Assembly: GCA_001557505.1 (NCBI GenBank) | Contig: LSAX01000003.1 | Span: 1,364,001 to 1,428,000, forward strand | Length of the DNA stretch: 64,000 nucleotides | DNA from: Reticulascus tulasneorum | Taxonomy: Eukaryota; Ascomycota; Sordariomycetes; Glomerellales; Reticulascaceae | Reading direction: 5' to 3' | Shown: piece by piece, positions 1-9,533 of the stretch | How the letters are laid out: every line of letters begins with the position of its first letter | How positions within the stretch are numbered: position 1 is the stretch's first letter | Position numbers and translations under genes: made by a program | Notes under the pieces: model-generated | What the model saw: the letters and a program-made list of their open reading frames with translations, nothing else | Told to the model about the DNA's origin: nothing | The model's database searches: none

Positions 1-349
1 ATCACTCGTGACATACCGTCACTACGCCACCCTATTCTTCATCGTCATCTCGACGTCCACCGAGTCGCCGCTAGCTCTTATAGACTTGATCCAGGTATAT
101 GTCGAAGCGCTAGACAAGCTGTTCGAGAACGTATGCGAACTTGACCTCATCTTCAACTTCGAGACCCTCCACGCCACGCTAGGAGAGATGATTGTTGGAG
201 GAGTAGTTATCGAGACGGGTTTGGATCGCATAGTGGCAGGAGTCAGAGCCCAGGGAACCGTTGCAAAGCGCCCTGTAAATGAAGGGCGAGGCGCTGGCCT
301 GGGATCTGGCTTGAGTATGGGAAGTAATTTTGTCTGGCACGGACGGTAG
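1..349 (+). CDS. APS3: AP-3 adaptor complex sigma subunit, 3' part
   Basis: This is the small (sigma) subunit of the AP-3 clathrin-adaptor-like complex, which sorts cargo from Golgi or endosomes to the vacuole. The gene runs off the left edge. The first complete codon is at base 2 and about 115 codons remain, ending in TAG at 347-349. The visible part carries very well conserved sigma-adaptin sequence: YRHYATLFF at the start, then DLIQVYVEALDK and FENVCELDLIF, followed by the GEMIVGGVVIET helix. After that the sequence becomes a poorly conserved Gly/Arg-rich tail, as in other fungal AP-3 sigma proteins. The missing N-terminal half, about 75 residues, lies outside the window. The choice of AP-3 over AP-1 or AP-2 sigma rests on the conserved block; family membership itself is secure. 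Confidence 0.93.
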   Translation, partial: SLVTYRHYATLFFIVISTSTESPLALIDLIQVYVEALDKLFENVCELDLIFNFETLHATLGEMIVGGVVIETGLDRIVAGVRAQGTVAKRPVNEGRGAGLGSGLSMGSNFVWHGR

Positions 350-597
350 AACGAGAATGTACAATTGAATGGGAGATGTGCATATTCTCCTGATACTATT
401 ACACATGCGCTCGAACGGGTATAGAAACAGCAAAACTCCAACCCAAGTATAAATGTAGAACAGTAATGTATCGCTCAACCTGATGATGGTTCTTCCGGTG
501 GAGGCGGACGTGGCGCGTCTGGTCGTCGGTCATATCTTGTGTCGGGGGTGAAGATGCCAAACACAGTTCGAAAGCGTTTCCGAAACTGTAGGGTTTG

Positions 598-989
598 TCA
601 GATATCAAGCGCCACACGAGAGACGACGAAGCTGTTGTATACCTCCTCGGATGGCCTGTATTCAGTACCGAAGAATTCGAGTTCCGAGAATAGAAACGTC
701 CACAGCAAGAAACCTGAGATGTTGATTAGCTCGACCGTAGCTGGGAGGAGTTATTGTACTGACCCGTGACAGTAACTAGCTGAATGAGTTTGATGGCTTT
801 GTTCCACCTCGGTCGGGCATACGCCAGAGCCAGCCTCCGCTTGTACTTCTTCTCGAACCGCAGCTGGGCTTGGGGAGTCAACCTCGTAAAGTCTGGCGGC
901 CAAACTTTCTTCGTTTTGTAGGGATTGTTGAAAACTGTCAACGGCGAGGCGGCAGACCCAGCCATGCGACGGATAAGGGTAGGTAGCAT
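598..989 (-). CDS. Small single-pass membrane protein, probably mitochondrial (hypothetical)
   Basis: The product is 113 residues from two exons: 989-764, then 713-598. The 50-nt intron has donor GTCAGT, a CTAAT branch point and acceptor CTCAG. Splicing replaces a premature end with a good hydrophobic stretch (LIQLVTVTG joined to FLLWTFLF), giving one membrane helix at about residues 68-86 and then a short acidic tail. The N-terminus is short, basic and free of acidic residues (MLPTLIRRMAGSAAS), which resembles a mitochondrial targeting sequence. It is followed by a basic region containing WPPDF and FEKKYKRR. I recognise no family; the layout fits a small inner-membrane protein, but that is inference. 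It is convergent with the AP-3 sigma gene and divergent from the leucyl-tRNA synthetase gene. Confidence 0.6.
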
Positions 990-1404
990 AATTGGCTTCC
1001 GAACGGGATTTCTGTAGTAAATTCGTTGCGAAACTATTCGACTGCAGCATTGGCATCGATGATTCGTCGCGAGAAGAGCTTTGTTTGCTCAAGAAGACTC
1101 GCCTCGGGTTGAAGCGAGAGCCCCAAGCACAGCCACAGTCCGTGCGCTCTGCATGACACAAGCCCCTGTGGAAGTTGCCAAAGGATGGTAATAATTACCC
1201 CGCCACCGATGGAGGGGCAGACTCATCTGTAAAACACCAAAAAAGTTCGTGACTCAACTTTCGAGGAAAACATCAATCGGAATCACGGTACATTCGAGCG
1301 CCTCGATGAGTCAATGCAACATTTGAATCCTCGAATAGAAAGTTCTTGACATTACTCGATTCCCCTCGCGCTGCTAAGGTTAAGTCCAAGCTGATACCGA
1401 TACC
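990..1404. other. Divergent intergenic region
   Basis: This 415-bp stretch separates the start codons of the small membrane protein and the leucyl-tRNA synthetase, so it must hold both promoters. I see no clear TATA box and no extra coding exon. Confidence 0.5.
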
Positions 1405-4400
1405 ATGGCGAGCTCGACCGCGACAGCCCTCGAAGGGCTTACCGTCTCCAAGACGAAGGAGTTGAAAGGAGTATGCAAGCTCTTGTCTTATGATGCTTAT
1501 ACATCTACTGACAATGATAACTTCAGACTGAGAAACGAGATCATCTTATCACCACCGAAAAGAAATATCAGCAAAAATGGGCGGAAGACCGAATATTCGA
1601 AGCGAATGCTCCTTCTATCGACGAGATCCCATCCGGCTCTGTGTCAGGTGCTGATCTTCGAGAGAAATATCCGTGAGATAGCTATGGAGATATATGGAAT
1701 GGCTTATTCTGACTATGAAATACAGGAAGTGGTTTGGCAACATGGCCTATCCTGCAAGCTCTTCGTGTTGTCTCTCAGCCTGGTTTAGTCCTAACATCCT
1801 CAACAGTACATGAACGGCCGTCTCCATGCAGGTCATCTTTTCGTAGGTTTCCTCATTTCGCGATAAGACTGTCTTATACTGATTGAGACGTTTCCCAGTC
1901 CCTCAGCAAGGTCGAGTTCACCGCTGGCGTTGCGCGCATGCAAGGCAAGCAAGCTCTGTTCCCAATGGGCTTCCACTGCACCGGCATGCCGATCAAGGCC
2001 TGCGCCGACAAGCTCGTCAATGAAATCGGGCTGTTTGGTCGCGATTTCGAGAACTATAAAGAAGAAGATGCTAGTGAGATACCGAGCGGTGCCGATGCTC
2101 CAGCAGCAGCCAGAGAAGATGTGACCAAATTCACAGCCAAAAAGGGCAAGGTTGCGGCCAAGGCAGTGAAGATGCAGTATCAGGTTGGTCCATAAAGCCA
2201 CGTTTAATACTTCGGCTATCCTGTTGACGATCGTAAAGTTTCAAATCATGCAGTCGATGGGAATCCCCATACAAGAGATACACTTGTTTGCCGATCCCCA
2301 GTACTGGCTCGACGTCTTTCCTGCATTCGCCATACAGGACCTGCAAAACCTCGGGTCTCGTATTGACTGGCGAAGAAGCTTCATTACGACGGATGCTAAT
2401 CCTTACTAGTAAGTTATTTGTGACTTTCTGGATATGTCGTGTACTGACTCGGCTCTTCAATAGTGACAGGTACAGGCGCCCTTATTCTCGAGGCTCTTTT
2501 GTTCTGTGATGTGACACATAGCATTGTGACTAACCACAATCTAGCTTCGTACGTTGGCAGATGAATCGCCTGAAGGAGCTGTCCAAAATCAAGTTCGGCA
2601 AGAGGTACACAGTTTATTCGGTAGGTCTAACCGTTCAGACGCTGGACTAGCCAGCCATCTTTCCAGGGCATAGCACTAATTTGGCGATAGATTAAGGATG
2701 GTCAGCCTTGTATGGACCACGATCGATCTGAAGGCGAAGGAGTTGGTCCTCAGGAATACACGGCTTTGAAATTGAAAGTGCTCGAGTGGAGTAATAAAGC
2801 CGCGGAAGCTTTGAAAGGAAAGCTCCCAGCCGAAGCCAACGTCTTTCTGATACCGGCAACCCTAAGGGCCGAGACTATGTATGGCCAGACGAACTGCTTT
2901 GTTGGTCCAAAGATAGTGAGTTTTCCGATGCTGGAATGGTCGCGTCATTACTGACCCCCTTCAGACATATGGCGTCTTCAAAGCATCCGAGAACAGCTTT
3001 TATGTCATGACGACACGAGCTGCTCGGAACATGGCCTACCAAGGTATCTTTGTCAAGGAGGGTGCGATTGACCAAACGGCGGAAATTCAAGGCCTAGACT
3101 TGATTGGCACTCTCGTCGACGCTCCTCTTTCGTTCCACAAAAATGGTGTACGAGTACTGCCTATGGATACAGTGCTCCCTACGAAAGGCACAGGTGTTGT
3201 TACTTCCGTACCGTCAGACAGCCGTATGTGTCCCAAGGCAGTTTATATACAGAATATCTCAATGATACTAACTTCTTTTACTAGCCGACGACTATGCCAC
3301 CGTCATGGACCTCAGAAAGAAAGCCGACTTCTACGGCATCCAGAAAGAATGGGCCGAACTAGAGATCGTTCCAATTATTGACACGCCACAATATGGAGAT
3401 CTCTGTGCTAAGTTCTTGGTTGAGAAATTGAAGATATCGAGCCCCAAAGATACTAAACAGCTCGAAGAGGCGAAAGGTCTCGCCTACACAGAAGGATACT
3501 ACAAGGGGATAATGAAAGTCGGGGACTTTGCTGGAGAGAAGGTTGAGGACGCAAAACCCAAGGTTCGACAGCAGCTTATCGTAAGTACCCCCGAATACTG
3601 CTACCAGTCGACTTAATCTGATGTGGGCCAAACAAAGGACGCCGGCCTTGCTTTCGCCTATTCTGAACCCGAGAAGAAGGTTACCAGCCGATCTGGAGGT
3701 GCGTATATTGAAATGGAGCCCCCCCTTCTTTGTTTTCTCCCGCTATCATTGCCAGAGTCATATACCACTGGGACTTGGTTTCATCTGTTAGGCGGTTTAT
3801 GGTTAGGCTGACCAATTCCAGATGATTGCATCGTAGCACTGCTGGATCAATGGTATATAGACTACGGCGAATCGAGTTGGCGAGCTCAAGCCCTAGAATG
3901 GGTCGAGAATGTCGATGGCAAGGGCCTCAATACTTTCAGCTCTGAAACCAAGAACGCTTTCCAGGCTACTCTTGGATGGCTGAACCAGTGGGCTTGCGCT
4001 AGGTACGTTTCCCGGTTGCTACGTCTTCCCTTCAAGCCAACTTGCAGTGCTGTTACAACGGTTTGTTGTCATTGGCAATATGTCTAATCCTCGATAGGTC
4101 GTATGGTTTGGGCACGAAACTCCCCTGGGATCCACAATTCCTGGTTGAGAGTCTGAGCGACAGCACCATCTACCAGTCCTACTATACTGTAGCGTAAGTT
4201 TCACTGATTTCCCGTCTTTCTTCTGTGCCTAACGATCTTTTGTAGGCATTTCCTTCACAAGGATATCTATGGTAAGGAGAAGGGCTTGGCGAACATTGAT
4301 GTGGACCAGATGACAGACGAAGTCTGGGATGCTGTTTTCTGCAGGCGAGATCTTAGCGACGAACACCTTGCTAGCTCGAAAATCCCAAGAGCTACCCTGG

Positions 4401-5863
4401 AGAAAATGCGGAGAGAGTTTGAATACTTCTATCCAGTTGATATGCGGTCATCAGGTCGCGATCTGATCCCAAATCACTTGACCTTTTTCTTGTAGTAGGT
4501 GGCTCTGACATTCACAGGCAAAAGGATACGGGTGTGTATGATCAACGCTGACTATGATTGTGTTTAACAGTATTCACTTGGCTATATGGAGCGAGAGTCC
4601 AGAATACTGGCCAAGGGGTGTTCGGTGAGTGGATTTTCCCAAGTACAATGGCATAGCAGGTCTCGCTAACAGCAACAGTACCAATGGCCACTTGATGCTA
4701 AACGGAGCCAAAATGGGTATGATGGACAATCTAAGCGTGTGGCGAGTCTGGCTGCTAACATTTTGGCAGCCAAATCAACAGGAAACTTCATGACGATGCG
4801 AGATATGGTCATAAAGTTTGGGGCAGACGCCAGCCGCATCGCGCTCGCAGACGCCGGAGACAGTACGAGTGATGCTAACTTCGAGGAAGATGTGGCCGAC
4901 TCTTCAATTTTGAAGCTGTACACTTTGAGGGAATGGTGCGAGGATATCCTGAAACAACACGCGCGAGGTGAGCTCCGGACCGGTGCTTTGGACTTCTTCG
5001 ACGACATCTTCCACAACGAGGTAAACGCCATAGCAAAAGAGGCCATCTTGCAATACGAAGAAACCAACTTCAAGCTGGCACTCAAGGCGTCGTTTTTCGA
5101 CCTCACGAATGCTCTTAGTTCGTATCGCGAGGCAAACTCTGGCGGAAAAGTGCACGGGGACCTTATTGTGAGGTATGTCGAGCTTCAGGCTTTGCTCCTG
5201 GCCGTCATAACGCCGCATTGGTCAGAGTATGTCTGGCTTGAGCTCCTCGGCAAGAATTCGACGATTCAAAGCGCAAGATTCCCAAAGATCCCCGACACGG
5301 ATCCAGGTCTCATCGCGGCGCGGAAATACATCACCACGACATCATCCAATGTGAACTCTGCGGAGTCGCTCCAGCTGAAGAAGAAGGCTAAGGGCAAGGA
5401 GACATCATTTGATCCGAAGAAGCCCAAGAAGCTCACGATTTTCATGACGGAGAGATTCCCCGAATGGCAGCAAAAATACATTGATCTCGTCAAGGAGCTG
5501 TGGGACCCGGCCACGAAGACGATTGATGATAAGGAGCTCAAGGGCAAGATTGCCAAGATGGGCGAGATGAAGAAAGCGATGCCGTTTGTACAAAGCATCA
5601 AGACTCGCCTGCAGGCCGGGGAAGCTGCAGACGCTGTCCTTGAGCGCAAGCTGGCATTTGATGAGAAGAAAGTACTTATTGAAATGGTGCCGCTGCTGAA
5701 GAGGACGGCGGGTCTGGTTGGAATCGACGTAGTCAACGTCGCGGAAGGCGCCAAAAAGGGGACCAACGTAGCTACAGGAGCGGCAGTGGAGGACTTGCCT
5801 CCGAATGCCGAGAGTGCCGTGCCGGGCAATCCCAACTATCTATTCGTCAATGTGGATACTTGA
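1405..5863 (+). CDS. CDC60: Cytosolic leucyl-tRNA synthetase
   Basis: A class Ia aminoacyl-tRNA synthetase that charges tRNA-Leu in the cytosol. I place 18 exons: 1405-1470, 1527-1672, 1726-1753, 1807-1842, 1899-2183, 2239-2408, 2464-2469, 2545-2620, 2691-2915, 2965-3223, 3285-3580, 3638-3698, 3822-4002, 4098-4193, 4246-4494, 4571-4624, 4679-4716 and 4770-5863. Together they give 3366 nt, or 1121 residues, the usual size for fungal cytosolic LeuRS. The HIGH-type motif reads HAGH at residues 87-90 and the KMSKS loop reads KMAKS at 756-760. Between them lie the DWRRSF and QMNRLK blocks and the large CP1 editing insertion. The C-terminal anticodon-binding and extension region is one long exon. 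Exon 7 is only 6 nt, and intron 3 appears to use a GC donor; both are required to keep conserved residues. The start sits just before a TKELKG block typical of the family. Confidence 0.95.
1754..1806 (+). other. CDC60: GC-AG intron 3 of the leucyl-tRNA synthetase gene
   Basis: The 53-nt intron begins GCAAGC instead of GT and ends CAACAG, with a CCTAAC branch point about 15 nt upstream of the acceptor. Removing exactly this segment joins ATGGCCTATCCT to TACATGAAC and gives MAYPYMNG directly before the HAGH motif, which is what the enzyme family requires. No GT donor nearby restores that sequence. Confidence 0.85.
2464..2469 (+). other. CDC60: 6-nt microexon (exon 7) of the leucyl-tRNA synthetase gene
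   Basis: The six bases TGACAG lie between acceptor AATAG and donor GTACAG. They join TA of exon 6 to C of exon 8, giving NPYYDSFVRW. Skipping the microexon keeps the frame but loses the conserved Asp-Ser pair that follows NPYY in the family (yeast LeuRS has NPYYDAF). The flanking introns are 55 and 75 nt. Confidence 0.85.
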
Positions 5864-7376
5864 TTGGGGGGCATGGAGGACAGGTGGAAGAAAGTTAAGA
5901 TCAATTTCCAAGGAAGACACGAAAAATGGGTTGATTTGTTTCCTGTAGAGTCGAGTATGAATATGACTATTGAGTTGAGCATGACTCCTTTTGCGACAAA
6001 TGATTGACTGTATGCAATCACAAAATAAAATGGCCAGCATTCTGTATGTCGGACATGTCACATCACCCAGTGCCACAGCCAACTTCTTCAGTGCCGTCTT
6101 CTTGATCATGGATTGTTTCGTTCCCCCGTACTACCTAAGGTACGCAGCTTTGCACAAAGCAAAGCTAGGTGGTTGATGGTCCGTGTGGCTGTCGAGCAGA
6201 CCGTTTGGAACTTCCAACATCCATTGCGGGGTGGCTGGTGAATGCGCGCCAAATCCAATTGGCTGAATTAAAAGCTGGCGCGGCTGGTGCAGCAAACTTG
6301 GCAGGCACCCCTGCTGGCCCAGGTCCAGATGCGCTAAAATCGATGCCAGCCCCTGTAAAATGTGGTGTGGTGGGGTTTTCCCAACCTCACGGCTTTTTTC
6401 TTGACGATGACGCAACTTCTGCGGACGTGCGAGAGTTCGGCCTTTACTCCTCGATATTCGTGCGTACTTACTGCAGCCGGTTGTATACCAAGCTATTGCG
6501 TCTTTCGTGCTATGACGAGATCTTGGAACGCACCTCCTCCCGCAATTGCTCTGGTGCGGTAAGAAGGGGGGGAAACAGTGCCAGCCAGAATGTTTGGTGC
6601 TTGGACTGGGAAGCGTCACATCATAAACCTTACTAGACGAGCTCCGAAAAGCTTTCAGGAGTTGTTTTGATCAAACAGCGGTACACTAAATCCACTAATC
6701 CCGCCTGCGCTATTGCAGCACGGCCTCTCCGTCCGTCTGGATTCTGTTTCTATTTTCACGTATTTGTCTGGGACTTGTTGGGCAGCTAAAACGAATCAAA
6801 GCGGCTGGCAGGTTGATGTGGTACGAATAGATACTGCACGCTTCTTCCCCAACCACGTTGAGTCGGATCCGAGGTCAAGGGTCACATCAACCTCTGCCCT
6901 CTCATTGCGACATCAAACCAACCTTCCAACGTCTTTTGCAGCCAAGCTGCACCTTTACCCATCCACCCATACCCTGGTCAACGGCCTCCATCTTGTTTGA
7001 TCCCCACCCGACCCTGTTCTACTGTACCCCTCCCCCTCCCACCCCTCGTGCTCGGTTCCTGGGAAACAGAAGAGCCCAGAGTCCGCATCGCCTTGGCGCA
7101 AGTGCGTTACTTGATGTCGGCGGGCCATCACCTTGCAAGCTGGCTGCCTTGCTTGCCTCGCAACAAAGATGATGTCGTGCAAGCTCCCGTTTCCAGCAGG
7201 GCTAGTGCTGGCTCCCACCCCTGTCCTACCTTGCTGCCGACGATCTATATATCCTGCCGTCCAGCCTCTTGCTCTGCATGCCATTTATTGCTCCTCGTCT
7301 CAGTCTGTCTCTCATTCTCGGCATCGGAACTCAAAGAGCATAAGCTTCCAGTAGCAATCCTCTTTAGCCACTAAAC
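5864..7376. other. Intergenic region, no gene seen
   Basis: About 1.5 kb between the leucyl-tRNA synthetase and the Thr-rich protein. It holds only short uninformative reading frames. The last 400 bp are pyrimidine-rich (CCCACCC and CTCCCC runs), typical of a fungal promoter and 5' leader. Confidence 0.5.
7246..7252 (+). promoter_or_regulatory. TATA box of the Thr-rich GPI-type protein gene
   Basis: TATATAT lies 125 bp upstream of the ATG at 7377, after a CT-rich stretch. The spacing suits a fungal core promoter with a leader of roughly 80-100 nt. Confidence 0.5.
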
Positions 7377-7959
7377 ATGCGCGCCTTCCGAGTAATCTCC
7401 GCCGCCGGCCTTGCTGCCGCGCAGCTGACTTCCATTGTCATCTCTGATGGCATCACCACCACTCTGGTCCTCCCCGTGTGGCCGGACTCCACCTCCACCG
7501 TCGTCGTCACCGTCCCGGAAACAACAGTGACTGTCGGCCGCCCGACGGTCACCCCATTCACAACATTGACGCTCATAGACACGACCGTTCTTGACAGCTC
7601 GTTAACCACGACTGTCTATGTTGACCCCACCGCCCCTGTCGAGACCATCTCTAGCACCGTCACTCAGACGACAACTGTCACCCCTGGTGTCACAGTGTCG
7701 GCCACAACATCCATCACTGTAGTTGTGCCACCTGTTAGCTGTAAGTGCTACCCCAATGTGTATATCCGGCGCAAAGATTCATCTGCTGATACTCTGGGCA
7801 GCTTTGACTTTTACCACCACCACTTTCTTCACTTCGTCGCCAAACGCGACGACTTCGCGGCCAGCCGTTGTCCCTACCGCTGCAGCGGAGAAGGTCAACC
7901 TCCCAGGATCCGTGCTGGGGCTGATTGGATTTGGTGTTGCTGGGCTCCTCATGTGGTAA
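7377..7959 (+). CDS. Thr/Val-rich secreted protein with GPI-anchor-like C-terminus
   Basis: The product is 173 residues from exons 7377-7740 and 7802-7959, separated by a 61-nt intron (GTAAGT...GGGCAG). The N-terminus (MRAFRVISAAGLAAAQ) is a likely signal peptide. Most of the mature chain is low-complexity Thr, Val, Ser and Pro, with repeated TTTV, TVT and VPET-type words, so heavy O-mannosylation is expected. Splicing adds a C-terminal hydrophobic stretch (VLGLIGFGVAGLLMW) that ends the protein, which fits a GPI-attachment signal. This points to a cell-wall or plasma-membrane surface glycoprotein. There is no catalytic domain and I recognise no specific family. Without the intron the frame runs into a polar, non-hydrophobic end, which supports the splice. 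Confidence 0.8.
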
Positions 7960-8624
7960 TACGCGCGAATGGGTCATGAATTTATGTGCAGTTTATGGAT
8001 GAAATGCGGCGTTCGGCATTGAGCAGGCGGGCTCTGTGATTTAAGGCGTTTATCGGATCATTGCATGCAAAAATTGGCTGCAAAGGAGCGAGTGGAGTTT
8101 AATACAACCACTAGTAATTGATATTGACAATTCAAGTTTTCACCTTCAACATCCAGACTAAACCAAGCACGCCTGCCGGCTGCGAGTATCTAAATCAAAG
8201 AAGACGACGACTCCCAGTATAGAGTACTTCAATCCTGCCACCCTCTGCCGCGTTGACCCGGCATGGCGAGTCTGACGCTCGCAACATTGTGTTGGGAGCA
8301 GAAGCTTGTCTTGCTGCTCACTCCGCAACTCCGTCCGCGGCCCAGTCTTTGCCTTCCCACTGTGTTATGCACAAAACGTTGACCGCAAAGTGTGACACCC
8401 CAAGATGGCGATCGGTGGTATTTATGCTTATCGACCATGGATAAACACTCCCATGCCACGACGCGCCGAGCGCGAGAATCGCTTCGCTTCATCGGGATTG
8501 GCGCATGAGATCGCAGGCTCGCCAAACGCGACAGTGGCGCAGTTGCGAGGCGGTGGCCGTGTAATCTCCTTATACTGCTCCTCCAAGATTGATTTTTCAA
8601 GTCCAAGACCATCTGACGGTAGGC
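7960..8624. other. Convergent intergenic region, no gene seen
   Basis: 665 bp between the 3' ends of the Thr-rich protein gene and DPH3. Only short unsupported frames are present. Confidence 0.5.
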
Positions 8625-8969
8625 CTAGGCGGCGATGGGTATCTGGGCAGCAGTCTCATCGATCGCGGGCTCGGGTTCAGGTTCGGGATCCTTCGGCAGG
8701 TCATCCTAAGCAGCGGTTAGACATTCCACGACAAAGCTACGGACATGCAGCACTGGGTTTCTCGCAAATACCTTGTCAAAGATGACTCGGATCATCAGGC
8801 TGCAGCTGGGACAGACCGCGATGTCTTCCTCGTCACGGAGGTCGGACAGCAAGATCTGGAATCTGTCGCCACACGGGCACGGGTAGTGGTAGATCTCAAG
8901 ATCCTTATCGTAGGTCATATCCTCAATCTCAATCTCGTCGTAGACCGCAATCTCCTCGTCGTCCGACAT
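8625..8969 (-). CDS. DPH3: Diphthamide biosynthesis protein 3 (CSL zinc finger)
   Basis: DPH3 (yeast KTI11) is the small redox-active metal protein that supplies electrons to the Dph1-Dph2 radical enzyme in the first step of diphthamide synthesis on elongation factor 2. It also supports Elongator function. The 92-residue product comes from exons 8969-8772 and 8705-8625. The intron (GTATTT...CTTAG) falls between FDK and DDLP. The CSL zinc-finger motif is complete: the metal ligands are Cys31 and Cys33 in CPCGDRF and Cys53 and Cys56 in CPSCS. An acidic N-terminus and a Glu/Pro-rich tail match fungal orthologues. The gene is divergent from the ABC transporter at 9534. Confidence 0.95.
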
Positions 8970-9533
8970 CTTCGCGCGTTTTCTTACTCGCGGCGTTCTT
9001 GTGTGAATAAAAGGATGTAAGCCCCCTCGAATATCGAAACTGAGTCAAACACTGAGGATGGGCTATGGAGAATTATTTTTTTGCCCCGCGTGTCGTGGCG
9101 CTGTCTCTACCCCGAGAAATACGAATGCCGATGAAAGCCACATGTGGCTCGTGCTTCAGCAGACGGATCACATGCTAAGGTAGCTGCGTATCGGCTTTAC
9201 CTGGGTGGGGCTAGTGGCATTTGGCTTTCTCCAAACGGCCGAGGGAGAAGCTCCTTCGGGAACTGAAGCATACTCGCTCGGGTGTGCCTGTGTAACCCTG
9301 TGACCGTCATGGTTTATTCCCACATTCTTCTACCACCGTGGACGAGCTCGCAACGCCGCATTCGAATTGCCAACTCCCATAGCAGAGCGCCTCAAACAGA
9401 CTCGAATGTATTGACATTGACGAGACCTTCAGTCCAATGCCCATGGTCCTCCAGCTTCGGTGACGTCGTCCTCCGCGAACCACTGTCGCGACCGACGAAG
9501 CTCTCTCCTGGCTCTTAGAGCCAGTCCTCAACC
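8970..9533. other. Divergent promoter region
   Basis: 564 bp between the start codons of DPH3 and the peroxisomal transporter. No TATA box or coding exon is evident. It contains GTGGGG and CCCCGCG words, but I cannot assign binding sites. Confidence 0.45.

Noticed and set aside
5266..5835. Open frame of 189 codons on the minus strand, Ser-rich
   Set aside because: Antisense shadow of the Lys/Glu-rich C-terminal exon of leucyl-tRNA synthetase.
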